A stretch of DNA of 64,000 nt from Diphasiastrum complanatum (GCA_029204225.1 CM055092.1:88135666-88199665), one strand, 5' to 3'; positions 44,652-57,202 are shown, numbered from the stretch's first letter. Numbers and translations: made by a program. Notes: generated by a model not told the origin, from the letters alone.

Positions 44652-46195
44652 GATTCACTATAAAAGCTCCCAAGTATTCACTTGGTTATATGGATACAAC
44701 CTCAAAATGCAACCGTAGCAAAACACAATCTGTATGATTCGTTCTTTTAAATCGATTTACTTGATCCCTTAAAAATTTGCTTTACTACAACATTCGCAAA
44801 GCTTCCATTCCAATCACAAGTGATTAAGGCTATGATATCACACTACGAAGGGATTGACCAACAGAACTTCATGGAACTGAAATGACTAGACAGTGCATTG
44901 GTCAAGTAAACACTTACCTCAATGGGCAATTAGGTAGCCACGGAGTGTAAAGCCCTAGTCATGAACGCTTCCACTGATTCGATTTCAACGTTTGCTTCTT
45001 TGGCCTTCACCATTTGTCACAGACATGTAACGAGACAGACATTTGTTCTTTGCCAACACCCTGGCATTGGCTACTATGAAAACCCATGGGATTTTACAGA
45101 CTAGAAGACACATCTTCATAACACATAGGGTCTCAATCAGACTGTGGAGATTGCAACAGGTCCAGTAGAGTCCTCCGACAAATGGATGAGGGCATAAACA
45201 TGGATTTTTGGCCACAGAAAGAGTTGATAGGGCTGCAACAGGTCCCCACGTGGTAGACAGGGCCGTAGACAGCAAATAGAAAGATCTAAACAATGATGGG
45301 AAGCCACAACCAGGCTTGGAAAAGCTTGGAACAGGTCGCAGGTAGGGCATAGACGGGTTGTGGAGGCCGCAGTTAGGGTTTGGAGGTCGCTGGCTGACTG
45401 ATAGATTGCTGGCAGCTCTGACACAGTGCTAGTTGATCTGTCATAACTTGCAAAAATTGTGTAGGGAGGTCGCAACAGGTCTGTTAGATCCAGAATCGAC
45501 ACTTTCAAACCATCGTAGCTCTGATTCTTGGTTGTGGATAGTGATGGACCGCAGAAGGGAAACCTTGCTCAATGCATTGTGTGTCAGTACCAAATCATAG
45601 AATCAGAATTGGATTCAATCACTTCTTGGCAGTGATGGAAAATAGAGCAGAATATGTAATCATTCATCCTCTTGTCAACACCGATTTGACATAAACTAAA
45701 ACCATGTGTGCGAATGATACTAATGATAGAGCACGACCTTACCACAACATCAATGAATACCATGAAGTGACGAATAGAAGAAGTCCATCTCGAAAACTCA
45801 ATTACGAACTCAATCAAAATACTCCATGCTCTCCTCTAAATGTGATCTCCCACATGCTCTCAACACACAATATAGTGATACTAAACAGCTTAACAACAAC
45901 ACCTTGCATTCAACCAATTACCCATTATCTACGTCCTCACAATAAGACCCCATATTTCACTAACACTTAAATATCAAACAACAACAGTCACAACTCTTTA
46001 ACAATCAAATGATATACTCGTCCAAGGCAATATTACCATCAAATATCACGATTGCTCCTAATGTTAACCCTCACACACAAGATGGAACTAGCCTCAAAAG
46101 CAACCTCAATCAACCAACCATTCTCATCACACCAATGCCTCCAAGTCATATCAAATATTCAACACACACCCAAGAATCAAAACTACAAGACATCA
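44652..46195. repeat. 1.5-kb direct duplication, copy B
   Basis: Partner of 39222-40690. It has extra sequence after the TATA box (44680-44755) and around 45385-45485 that copy A lacks, and ends about AATCAAAACTACAA. The two copies bracket the gypsy fragment, but it is unclear whether they are its LTRs. Confidence 0.85.
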
Positions 46196-48064
46196 TTAAA
46201 ACTATACCAAATTACAGCTATTATACTCATCAATGAAGGTCACAAAATTTTAGCACGACCAATACTTGTTGTGCTAGAAAAGTGAACATATGAGTGTACT
46301 AATTGAAGAGGCTCCTTGGGTCTTCATGCATGTCTTGAAGATGACTTATGATGTATTGAATGCTCTACAAGAGTTACATACCTGCACCCATTCCAATTTT
46401 ACTGTGACATACCTAATGGACTTTTTCCATAGTAATTGCATAATTGTTATGGTTGTATAGTTGCATCTAAGTACAAAGGAGCATAATGTGGATCTTAATG
46501 TTCCGCTTACCAATTTTTAGGACCAGATGCTCTAAGCAAATTATTGTTGTCCATTTTCACAAGCTATGGCTACTTGAAAAATAACCATTTATTCCAATAC
46601 AAAATATTGTTGTCTAATAGGCAATATGCAAGTATATTCTTGTCTTGAGAAATATGGTTGTCTTTCTCATGGTTTGTAATTAGTTTGAGGGATGAATCTA
46701 ATATATCCATTTCAAGAGTATATATTCAAGATGATTTCAAATCAAATTTTCTTGGCAAACTACTATGAATGGGAGCGTGGTTTACGTGATTTGTGCATCA
46801 TTTACTAGTTGTAATGTATTTTTTTTTTGTTATTATTAGATCATGGGTATCTAAATATTGACTGCAATTTGTCAGTTTATGCATTATCTAACTTATAAAA
46901 AAAGTAGATACAAAGAAACAATGCTAGACTAAATCTATACAGTACAAAAATATAGATTCTATACAAATTAGAGACATTCGCATGAGCACAATGGTTTATC
47001 TTGGGAAACCCTTTTGGGAGAATATCCAATCACCACCAACCTATAGTACTTTAGATGAGACAATGATGCACATGGTTGCCACTTCCCTTTGTCATAACTA
47101 CCTTCCTATGGTACAATATTTAGTAATGTAATAAATGATTTTTTTGAAGTAGCTATAACTCTTGAAAATGAAGTTCAACAAGGACAAGGACGCTCATGGC
47201 TTCTCTTTGTCATAGGTATGCTATTATTAATTAGACATAGACAAGAAGCACATAAATGTGAGAAATATGGGCATGCATATAACGAGAATAAAAATTCTAC
47301 ATAGCCACATCACATACAACAAGGGCATAATTTTCAAGTGACATGGAAGAGTATCAAACATTTTATTTAATTTGATAGAGCAATATTATTGAGCCTCCAA
47401 ATCTACACTTACATCATTCAACACTTTAAACTATCATCCCTTTCAAATCAGCATCACCTAGTTCACTAAATATTGCATGGGGATCATCCACATAGTACTA
47501 TCATAGTTAAGTACCTTGACATTTTGAAGCAAAACTACAAGTTTCATATATGGGTTACATCAAAAAGTATAACGAGTTTACTAGAAAGCATAGCAGCTAA
47601 TCTTTGTGGCCAAACTGCTAGCAATCAAGCACAACATTTTCTCTAGCTTCATTTACAAGCTAGGGTCCATCACAAGACTATGTAAGTTTTCAACGATTAT
47701 TTTTTACTCATGGAAAGAAAACCTAAAACTAGATGCATGGAGCATGTGCCTCTCCAAAAGTGGAGGTCATGGCAAGCATGCCTTAATATGTGTTTTATAC
47801 AATCTCCAAGTAATAGAACAGTTATCCTAGTCAACCATATACATTTGATACTCTACATGATAAATTAGCCAAATCACTAGGTAAAGTCACTAGACCACAT
47901 GAAAACAACACTTAAATTCTATAATTCTCATCAATGCATTTGAAGATAAAGGAATCACTACGTTTGAGTTGGAACCATCTAGATTCTCAAGTTGAGCATG
48001 ACTTACACCTCACAAAGAAAATACAAGATTGAATACTTAGAATTTGTTCCAAACAGGATTACAG
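46196..48064. other. AT-rich sequence, nothing recognised
   Basis: No open frame longer than about 75 codons and no element motif that I can identify on either strand. Confidence 0.5.
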
Positions 48065-48312
48065 ATCATGCAACACAATAACACAGACAGAAAGCACTCT
48101 CCACTCCAAGCTCACGTAGCAACTGTATTTCTCAAAACCAAAATACACTGTACATATAGTTTCTCACTATGGCAACCCATGCATGGCCCAGATTGTCGTT
48201 GACGGGATGCGTGTCCCGTCAACTCGCCTCATGGCGAGGACAACTAGTCATTATCCACCGATAGGACCCACAGTACAGTAACACAGTAGTTCTACTTTAA
48301 TTCTAACTCTCT
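48065..48312 (-). repeat. Copia 3' LTR with three-way-junction palindrome
   Basis: The LTR follows the tract TTTTAGGGAGAG. It contains two adjacent perfect hairpins enclosed by a third stem at 48193-48243. The outer (low-coordinate) boundary is estimated. Confidence 0.65.
48193..48243. repeat. Three-stem palindrome in LTR
   Basis: Outer stem TTGTC (48193-48197) pairs with GACAA (48239-48243). Inside are GTTGACGGGA (48198-48207) paired with TCCCGTCAAC (48214-48223), and CTCGCC (48223-48228) paired with GGCGAG (48233-48238). All arms are perfect; only the base at 48223 is shared between the two inner stems. Confidence 0.9.
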
Positions 48313-48356
48313 CCCTAAAAGTAGAATCTACTTTTTATACATCCATATACATAGCA

Positions 48357-48944
48357 TCAAAGTTTACAAACTTTAAGTATAGAAAGCTTTGATCTAAACT
48401 TATCAAACTTTTCTCCTATGAGTGGCTTAGTGAAAATGTCAACTAGTTGTTCATCTGTACTACAATGAAAAACATTAATTTCCTGACTCAGCAGCCTCTC
48501 ACGTATAAAGTGATACTGAATCTCGATGTGTTTGGTTCTCGCATGGAACACTGGATTCTTTGCCAGCTGAATGCCACTTTGATTGTCGCTATGTATAATC
48601 GTGGGATTTTCCTGTTTCCTACCAACTTCATCCAAGATTTGCCTCAACAATATGGCTTCATGTGCTGCGCTACACATTGTCTTATACTCTGCTTCTGTTG
48701 TGGATAGAGCAACTGTACTTTACTTTTTACTAGACCAGGAAAAGCAACTACCACAAAGCTAGAATACATACCCTGTGGTGGATCTACGATCATCATAGTC
48801 ACCTCCCCAATCTGCATCCACATAGCCACATAACTCAGGTAAACCCTCATGCTTCTTGTACACCAAGCCATAATCGGAAGTGCCTTTGACATATCGCAAA
48901 ATGTTTTTGGCTACCTTCCAATGCATTTTCGTAGGTGCTATCAT
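48357..48944 (-). pseudogene. Copia RNase H
   Basis: 48944-48759 reads [20 protein letters not shown] and [20 protein letters not shown], the RNase H start with catalytic Asp. 48677-48357 reads HSDNQSGIQLAKNPVFHART, IQYHFIRERL and LVDIFTKPL, to the end of pol. A frameshift lies between them at about 48700. Confidence 0.92.
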
Positions 48945-49079
48945 AAATTAACTTACAATACCGCATATATCTAGTCTAGTCATGGTAAGGTAAATCAAGC
49001 TCCCTACTAACTACCTATATAGCATATCATCAAATGGCTATGATTCGTCAAGCTTAGAAAGCTTCTTACCTGGCTCAAT

Positions 49080-49960
49080 AGGAGTGTTCACTGGCTTGCA
49101 ATCCTATAGCCTGAACCTGTGCAGCAACTCTCTAACATACTTCACCTGTGTTAGACCCACCTCATGTCCTTTTTGCCACACCTCCACGCCAAGGCAATAA
49201 TGCATTAGGTTGAGATCTGTCATCTCGAATTGTTCCATGAGATCTTTCTTGATCATATTTTGATTATTTCTCGTAATAATCAAGTCATCAACATAAAGAG
49301 CAACCAAAGCAACCATACCATCAAAGCATAAGATGTAAAGATTTGGATCAAAGTGTGTTCTCACCATCCCCTTAGAACGAAAGTAGGCATCAATCTTGCT
49401 GTACCACACACGTGGTGCTTGTTTGAGACCATAAAGTGCTTTCTTCAAGCGACATACTTTATTCTCCTGTCCTTTTACTATAAAGCCTTCAGGTTGATCC
49501 ATAAACAACTCTTCTTCTAGCTCAATATTTAGAAAAGTAGATTTCACATCCATCTGATGTAAAGGCCAACCAGAATGTGAAGCTAAAGCAACAAGTAGAC
49601 GTAGAGTATTCCACTTACATACTGGTGCAAAGGTCTTCTCATAGTCAATGCCTTTACTTTGTGCATAACGCTTTGATCACCAATCTTGCTTTGTGCTTTG
49701 CTATACTTCCATCTGCATGGTACTTAGTCCTGCACACCCATTTACAACCAATAGGTTTCTTGCCAATTGATGGTTCCATTAAGTCCCATGTGCTATGCTT
49801 AGCAATTGACTCCATCTCTTCTTCCATGGCCTTGACCCAAATGTCATGATCCTTTGCTTCAACATAAGTCGAAGGTTCTTTGCTTTGAATAATGCTAGAT
49901 GAGAGAGCATGATTTGCTTCATACCTATTAGGTTGTGCCTTCTTTCTTGTTGATCTTCGT
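49080..49960 (-). pseudogene. Copia reverse transcriptase
   Basis: The frame 49553-49104 carries MDVKSTFLNIELEEELFMDQ (catalytic Asp), CRLKKALYGLKQAPRVWYSK, LVALYVDDLIITRNN (YVDD intact), and MTDLNLMHYCLGVEV. Upstream, in broken frames to about 49960, are the KWVFK-type N-terminal motifs. It is the best-kept RT core in the window. Confidence 0.9.
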
Positions 49961-50166
49961 AGATCTCCCTAGATAGATGATCCTGAAAAGTCATCCATGT
50001 TGCGGCTCTCCATCAATCTCTCAAACCGCTTAGGGAGCTTCTTGTCAAGTGATCGGCTTCTTGGTAAAAATGTATCCCACGATACATTCTTCTCCTTGCA
50101 TTTGTCACCTGCAACTTCAATCCTCTTTGCACCAAAAGGTTTATCTCTACCTCTCCAACCTATCTC

Positions 50167-50620
50167 TTAAGGTTGAGCAGTAGCATCATGAGGTGTATCC
50201 ACATGTCCATCACTAGGAAAGTCAACAAATGGATCATCATCAAGAGAAATTCTCATTGTACCATCTTTCCCACTAGATGTATCCATCTTCTCAGCATCCT
50301 CATCTTTGTACATCTTAGATTCATCAAAGATAACATCACGGCTAACACGTATTTTGTTCTTCACTAGATCAAAACATGTATAGCCCTTTACACGATCATC
50401 ATATCCTAAGAATATGCACTTTATAGCTTTTACATTAAGCTTACGTCTTTCCTCCTTAGGAATGTATACAAAGGCCTTATATCCAAAGATTCGCAAGTGG
50501 TTCTTTTTTAAAAAGTAAGTCCACGTCTTACGTGACATATTATCTATGAAGGTCATGAAATAAAAAGCTCCACCCATGGACGTAGTCGTCATAGGGCTGC
50601 ATAGATCTGTGTAGATCAAG
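50167..50620 (-). pseudogene. Copia integrase, central piece missing
   Basis: The frame begins LIYTDLCSPM (first catalytic Asp) and MTFIDNMSRKTWTYFLK, then skips the D-E part of the core to IFGYKAFVYIPKEERRKLN and CIFLGYDDRVKGYTCFD. Its upstream border is joined to LTR sequence at 50621. Confidence 0.85.
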
Positions 50621-50731
50621 TGATAGGACCCATAGTACAGTAACACAGTAGTTCCACTTTAATTCTAACTTGATTAACAAGATAATATGATTATTCAAAA
50701 TTCTTGAATGTAATGGAGATTTGTGGGGAGT

Positions 50732-51290
50732 TCACAATAAACAAAAGTGGACTCTTTTGATGAAAGTACTTATAAAATTATAAACTAGAAGCGGTGACAT
50801 CAGTGGATGTGGAAGTGGAAGCGGAAGAAGTGGATGCAGGACGAGATGGTGCAGTGCATTGTCGAGTGGCAGGAGGGCTAGCTGAGCAGTGCCACACATA
50901 CGTTTGTTGGCCGGTGAGTTAGTTGAAGCACAATGAGTAGAGGTAGTTGCGATGGTAGGGGGAACAAGGTTGGTGTATGGAATGATGGTGGATAGGACGT
51001 CAGATCGATTAAAATCCCGAACTTTTGGTCCAAGGAGGGTACATGCGAAGTTGCAAAGACGAGGTCTTGTGGCGATTCGATCACGTGGGTCTGGTTTGAT
51101 GACAAGGTACAATTCATTGATGTGAAGGAGTGCCAATCATAGGGCACAACGGAGGGGTTAAGAAATTCAATGCAGGATTCTACAATTTGGCTAAGGAGGT
51201 TGGATTGAATGCGATCCTTTCGCAGACTTGATACGACTAAGAAAAGGGCAGCGACTTGGATGATGGGATTATTGATAGCCTCTATCAAAT
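50732..51290 (-). CDS. Unidentified coding-like region, one frameshift
   Basis: From about 51290 a frame reads IEAINNPIIQVAALFLVVSS, QIVESCIEFLNPSVVPYDWH and SFTSMN. At about 51112 the reading changes frame and continues as ELYLVIKPDPRDRIATRPRL, CNFACTLLGPKVRDFNRSD and VLSTIIPYTN, ending in Pro/His/Leu-rich sequence. Both parts look like protein-coding sequence. I do not recognise the family; it may be an old element or virus-derived frame, or a host exon. Confidence 0.35.
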
Positions 51291-51679
51291 AACCATTCTT
51301 AGTCTTCAGAACGGTTTCAGGAGTAGGAGGGAGGGGTTAGGTAGAGTTTGATGAGGTTATTAGGAGTACGCGGTGGTGGGTTGGCTTAGGTCTATTACCA
51401 AAAACAATCTCGATGGTAGCCATGGAGTTAGCATTCACATGAACGCGATGCATTCACATGAACGCGATGCATCTTATTTGGTACTAAATGTAGAAACAGT
51501 TTTTCTTCGCATCCCCCACGTGGCAAAGCCATGAGGATGAAGTCCATGTTAATGGCAGAGGAAAATAGCGCTGGTGGGTAAATGCCCATTGCTTGGAGAA
51601 GAGGGCTGATTGCTTGGACCCATGGGGCGACCAGAGACTCTGAAGGTAGAGCCCAGATTTGAGTATCGGCAGGGAATTT
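51291..51679. other. Unassigned sequence between unknown ORF and copia LTR
   Basis: No domain recognised. ACATGAACGCGATGCATT is tandemly repeated at about 51438-51472. Confidence 0.4.
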
Positions 51680-52332
51680 TGTTGGATTTCAATGCTCAAA
51701 TCCATTTATTGATGAGCATCCTAAAATATGTACAGAAGATCGAAAAAATTTCTCATGTTCAAATTTTTTCGACCCAATGTAAATCCCATCAAAAGGGATT
51801 TTTTGAACATGTTCGGTTCGGATCGGTTTTGAATTTTCTGAACGTGTTCGGTTCGGATCGGTTCTGAATTTTCCAACCCTATGTAATTTTCAATACTGTC
51901 GGTTGGAAAACCCGACCCAATGACTCTACATTGATGACTCTACATTGACGACTCTACATTGATGACCGCCCATTTTGTACATACAGTCAATACAATGAGG
52001 TGGTTGTAATAAATGTAGGAAATTCAGTTGTAGATATTTTGTAGCATATCTATCCTAGAATCTTCATCAGAAGACTTCTTCTGATAAATGTAATTGATCA
52101 ATCAGATTAATCTGTATCAGCGTTATCACGCACAACAAGCTAAAGTAATAACTTCATGCAATTGTACTCATATATTGATAATAATTAGAGTGCAATTTGT
52201 TCTATAGTTGTTATTGGCAGTTGCACATTTGTTTTATCCATCATTTGAACTATTTTTGTTGCTAATTGTTGCATTTTTTATTCATTCATCCAGGTCGCTC
52301 CCAGCTTCCGCACAACCCACTGATTTCTAACA
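51680..52332 (+). repeat. Copia 5' LTR
   Basis: It starts TGTTGGATTTC and ends TTCTAACA, giving matched TGTTRG/CTAACA ends. Inside, GTTCGGTTCGGATCGGTT is duplicated (about 51811 and 51848), and the 14-mer TGACTCTACATTGA is repeated three times at 51921-51962. Its inverted partner lies at 53585-54118. Confidence 0.9.
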
Positions 52333-52473
52333 TGATATTAGAGCAGACATCCAAGTAAGCTACTTCTCATTGCAGATTATTAGTCATGTTTCTATCAAGA
52401 CAATGATCTAGCAAACGCGCAGCTAATAGTATTCCGAAAGCGTTATCACTACCAACGATCTCGCTCAACCAAA

Positions 52474-52960
52474 ATGGATCAATCTTCTCAAATCGAAAGG
52501 CTTGATGGAGGGAACTGTCATCTCTGGAAGTTCAAAATGAAGGTGATGCTATTAGCCAAGGAACTGTGGGACATTGTTGATGACACAAAACTGAAGCCAG
52601 AAGGTGAAGCTGCTGCTATCACCAAGTGGAGACTGAAAGATGGCAAAGCTTTTGCCATGATCACTCTCAACATAAAGGACACCCAAATCAGTCATATAAG
52701 AGCTACTCAGACTGCTAAGAATGCATGGGACATTCTAGCAACTCTCTATGACATTAGGGACCTCACCTCCAAACTCCATTTAAAAAAGAGATTTTTCTCC
52801 TTGAGAATGATTGAGGGAACAATTGCTTCAAGTCATCTCAACACTTTTCAAAATCTCATGGAGCAAACAAATTCAACTGGCTCAGAAATTCAAAACTCTG
52901 ATGTTGTTATGACTCTATTATCGAGTTTGCTTGAAGCCTATGAAAATTGGGTAATGGCAA
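52474..52960 (+). pseudogene. Copia gag, 3'-truncated
   Basis: The frame opens MDQSSQIERLDGGNCHLWKF and has MKVMLLAKELWDIVD, AKNAWDILATLYD and LTSKLHLKKRFFSLRM, the UBN2 gag motifs. It runs cleanly to about LEAYENWVMAI and then leaves the family where the antisense gag begins. No zinc knuckle is left. Confidence 0.85.
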
Positions 52961-53585
52961 TTTTGATCCACTTTGATCTATCCTTCTTTTTGCCACTTGA
53001 AGCATCCACTTGATCTTGCCCTTTAGACCACTTACTTTTGGTTTTGCCCTTGAATTTGCCCTTTGTGAACATAGCATCCTCTTGAAGTGTCAATGTAGAT
53101 CCACCTCTTGCTTGAAGCCTATATTCCTCATTGATCAAGATCTCTTGAAGATCCATCAAACTTGGCAAAGTCTTTTGAATAGCAATACTTTGAACAATGT
53201 TAGCATGAGCATCCAACAAGCCATTAAGAATTACTTGAATAAGTTCTCCTTCCTTAATGCTTTCATCAACACAAGGCAACTCATCATTCAATGCTTTCAT
53301 CCTCAAAACAAAAGTACTTGGACTTTCTTCATTCTTTTGCAAACAAGAAAAGATTTGTCTTCTTAGAGTCAACACTCTGAAAGTAGACTTGGATTCATTT
53401 AGCTTCTTCAATGAATTCCAAGCTTCCAAAGATGATGTACACTTACCAACTTCCTTGAGAAGCTCATTGGTAACATTCATCTTTATCATGTATAGAGCCT
53501 TCTTGGCTCTCTTGTCATACCTCACTTGATCTTGTTGTGTTGCTGGTCTCTTCTCCAAACCTACAACAACATCCAAAACATCATT
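52945..53585 (-). pseudogene. Copia gag of another family (minus)
   Basis: The minus frame reads VLDVVVGLEKRPATQQ, KKALYMIKMNVTNELLKEVG, FRVLTLRRQIFSCLQ and LNGLLDAHANIVQ, with a Lys-rich end. It is related to, but different from, the gag at 20480-21282. Its start has been replaced by LTR sequence of the element to its right. Confidence 0.85.
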
Positions 53586-54118
53586 CATCTCAAACGATGG
53601 ATCAAACAAATGCGCAATTGCAATAACAATTGTAGAACAAATCGCACTCTGATTACTATCAACAGATGAGTACAATTGCATGAAGTTATACTTCAACTTG
53701 TTGTGCGTGATAACATTGATACAAATAAATCTGATTGATTAATTACAATTATCATAAATAGTCTTCTGATGAAGATTCTAGGATATATATGCTACAAAAT
53801 ATCTACAATTGAATTTCCTACATTTATTACAACCGCCTCATTGTATTGACTGTATGTACAAAGTGGATGGTCATCAATGTAGAGTTGTCGAGTCTGTTTT
53901 TTAACCCGACAATATCAAAAATTACAGTCGAAAAATTCAAAACCGACTGAACACATTCAAAAAATTCAGAATTGATCCGAACTGAACAAGTTTGAAAAAT
54001 TCCTTTTGATGAGATTAACATTGAATCAAAAAAATTCAAACATAATACATTTTTTCGATCTTCTGTACATCTTTTAGGATGCTCATTAATAAATGGATTT
54101 GAGCATCGAAATCCAACA
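53585..54118 (-). repeat. Copia 3' LTR (minus), truncated
   Basis: It begins TGTTGGATTTCG at 54118 directly after the tract AAGGGGGAG (54127-54119), and matches the plus-strand LTR at 51680 in inverted orientation up to about its base 570, where the other family's gag begins. It lacks the tandem 14-mers of the 51680 copy. Confidence 0.88.
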
Positions 54119-54119
54119 C

Positions 54120-54720
<601 letters not shown>

Positions 54721-54759
54721 CTTCAGTCCTAGGTCGAGTGGAAATTGACTTGGTTTGCA

Positions 54760-55660
54760 GTTAGCCATTCCATACCTTTCCAGCACATTGGTAAGATATC
54801 TCTATTGGCTGATGAATAACAGTCGGCTGGTTCGAATTCAGAAAATTTTGATTCCGAGACAATAGTGGGTTGGACCCATGTCAAACATCTTGTACTCATT
54901 GGCCAACATGCATTTCGTTTCCTTCATCATATTCAGATCATTACTGAATAATAGTGTATCATCCACATAGAGTGATGATGATGAAGAAGTTCGATACAGA
55001 CTTGAAGTAGACATTTGAGTCTACTGAGTTTGGAATAAAACCATTCTCAATGAGAAATACATTTATCTTCTGGAACCAAGCTCTAGGTGACTATTTCAGC
55101 CCATAAAGTGCCTTGTGTATTCTGCAGACAAGGTGTTGCTTGCCCTTCAGCTCGTATCCTTCAAGCTGTGCATGAAAATTTCTTCTTCAATGGTCCCGTT
55201 GAGAAAAGCGGTCTGGACATCCACTTAATGGACTTCGAGATCTGCTGCAACTGCAAAGGAGACTAGAAATCTGATCGAAGCATGCTTGACAACTAGGCTA
55301 AAAGTTTCAGAATAGTCCAGATCTGGAATCTAGGAATAACCTTTGGCAACCAACCTGGCCTTGTACCGATTTAGCCTTCCTTCAGCATCATACTTCGCTT
55401 TGAAAATCCATCTGCATGGGATGGATTTTCAATCCTTTGACAGCTCATCGACTGTCCATGTTTGATTCTCCATTAGAGAATCAAATTCTCTGTCCATTGC
55501 TACTTTCCAATGACCAGCATCATTTGTAGACATTGCCTCTAAAACTGAATTTGGTTCCTGCATGAAGTAGCAAGCTGCATCATCCATAAATCTAGATGGA
55601 GGCTGTCTGGGTCGGTCCGATCTTCTAGGCTGAACTTCGACCCTCTGCTGATCAGACTCA
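54760..55660 (-). pseudogene. Copia reverse transcriptase (minus)
   Basis: Broken frames show ALYGLK-stop-SPRAWFQKINVFL, SLYVDDTLLFSNDLNMM (catalytic YVDD at about 54963-54975) and ANEYKMFDMGPTHYCLGIK. N-terminal motifs lie toward 55600. Several stops and small deletions are present. Confidence 0.8.
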
Positions 55661-55834
55661 TTTTTTGAATTTTATTTTCTTGAATTTTGACACTGTGTTC
55701 AAAATTTGATTGTTCGAATCTGTGTTCAGAATTTGTCTGTTCGAACCTGTGTTCGGAATTATGTTGTTCGACCCTTAGGTTGGAAATTTGTGCAGTCTTT
55801 TCCTTGGGTTCGAAAAACCTATACTCTAGAAAAA

Positions 55835-56650
55835 TTACATCTTTGCTCGTAAATGTCTTTTCTGTTTCCAGATTGTAGAGTCTGTATGCCTTGTGATATG
55901 AAGAATAGCCAATAAAGATCGATTTTCTGCTGGTGTTGTCAAGATCGATTTTCTACTAGTGTTGTCAAGCTTCTTCCTGAGATCTTCAAGGATCTGAGAA
56001 TAGGCAATGCACCCAAACACTCTAATGTTTTTGAGTGATGGCTTTGAACATGTCCACACCTTATAAGGTGTTTTGTCAACCAAGGCCTTGGTGATGGATC
56101 TATTTTGTAAATAGGAAGCTGTATTGACAGCTTTTGTCCATAATTTCTTTGGAAGAGAGGCACGGGCCAGCATGCCTTTGTCAATTTCAGCTACACCATT
56201 GGACTGTTACGAGTAACTAATTGTAAATTGTTGGTGTATCCCATTGTCCTTTCAGAATTCTTTAAATTCTGTGGAGATAAATTCTCTCCCTCCATCCCAT
56301 CTAAGCGTAGTGCTTTGATCTTCTTCTGGGTCTAATTTTCTGCAAACGCTTTGAACTACTTGAAGAATTTGAATGTCTTTGATTTGTTCTTTAGGAAATA
56401 GGTAGCAGTCCATCGTGAGAAGTCATCAATGAAGGTAAGAAACTATAGTGCTCCTCCTGAGGTAGCAATCTACACCGGTCCGCAAATGTCACTATGTATA
56501 AGATCGCACAAGCCTTTGGAAGCATGAACTGAGCTCAAAATAAAAGGGCTTCTTGCATGCTTGCTGATTATACAGCTTTCACATGAGAAGTTGGATTGCT
56601 GACAGAAGGCAGATCTTGTACTAGTATTTGATTTGACATTTGTTGAATAT
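55835..56650 (-). pseudogene. Copia integrase (minus)
   Basis: The frame 56173-55835 has ARASLPKKLWTKAVNTASYL, TPYKVWTCSKPSLKNIRVFG and ILEDLRKKLDNTSRKSI. A 30-base direct duplication of ATCGATTTTCTxCTxGTGTTGTCAAG at 55918-55968 disrupts its end. Core motifs lie in broken frames up to about 56600. Confidence 0.82.
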
Positions 56651-56652
56651 TG

Positions 56653-57200
56653 TTAAAGTTGAGATGGCCTAATCTGAGATGCCATAGCACCTTGGATCGA
56701 ATGTGATGAGTTGTCTCCAAGTTTCACAATTCGAGAATGGATGAAAGATTTGTAATCCTCAAACCAGTCATGATGGTGAGTCATGTGTTGAATTGCTCCA
56801 GAGTCAAGATACCAAGAATCAATATCTTGCTGTTCTCTGACCTTTGTCATAAAGGTTGCTTCATCTTCCTCTTGCTGCTGGTTTGAAAAACCGGTTGAAG
56901 CACTATGTGCTTGTTGTTGGTACTGCTTCTTTTTTTCATTGTTGTATTTTAAAGTCCTGCAGTCCTTGATTTCATGACCTATTTTCTTGCAGTAGCTGCA
57001 GAACAGTTTCTACTTTGGTTGGTAAGATGAAGTGTGCGAATTCAATGCTGAGTCAAAATTTGACCTAGAGTTAAGATTCAAATTTGTGACAGAATTCGAT
57101 CCTGGCTGCAAATTGCTCTTTTTTTTTTAATCTAAACTTCTGATTCTTTGAATATAGTGCTTGTGGATCCGATCCTGAGCTTGATAAGGAGGTTGATCTG
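56653..57200 (-). pseudogene. Copia gag end, zinc knuckle and protease (minus)
   Basis: From 57200 down: DPQALYSKNQKFRLKKKEQ, then the intact knuckle CSYCKKIGHEIKDC at about 57003-56962, a Gln-rich linker, and protease WYLDSGAIQHMTHHHDWFED with intact Asp-Ser-Gly. The protease is shortened after VKLGDNSSHSI. Confidence 0.85.
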
Positions 57201-57202
57201 AT

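Larger units (their letters stand above)
48065..50670 (-). mobile_element. Ty1/copia element, internally deleted
   Basis: On the minus strand it starts with about 50 bases of 5' LTR (50670-50621), jumps directly into integrase, continues with RT and RNase H, and ends in a 3' LTR from about 48312 downwards. The first 50 bases of both LTRs match (GGACCCAxAGTACAGTAAC). The rest of the 5' LTR, gag, protease and the first part of integrase were removed in one deletion. Confidence 0.85.
51680..52960 (+). mobile_element. Copia 5' LTR, primer site and truncated gag (plus)
   Basis: A complete 5' LTR (51680-52332), a primer-binding site reading TGATATTAGAGC at 52333-52344, and gag from 52474 are present. 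The element is cut near 52955, where it meets another copia gag in opposite orientation. Confidence 0.88.
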
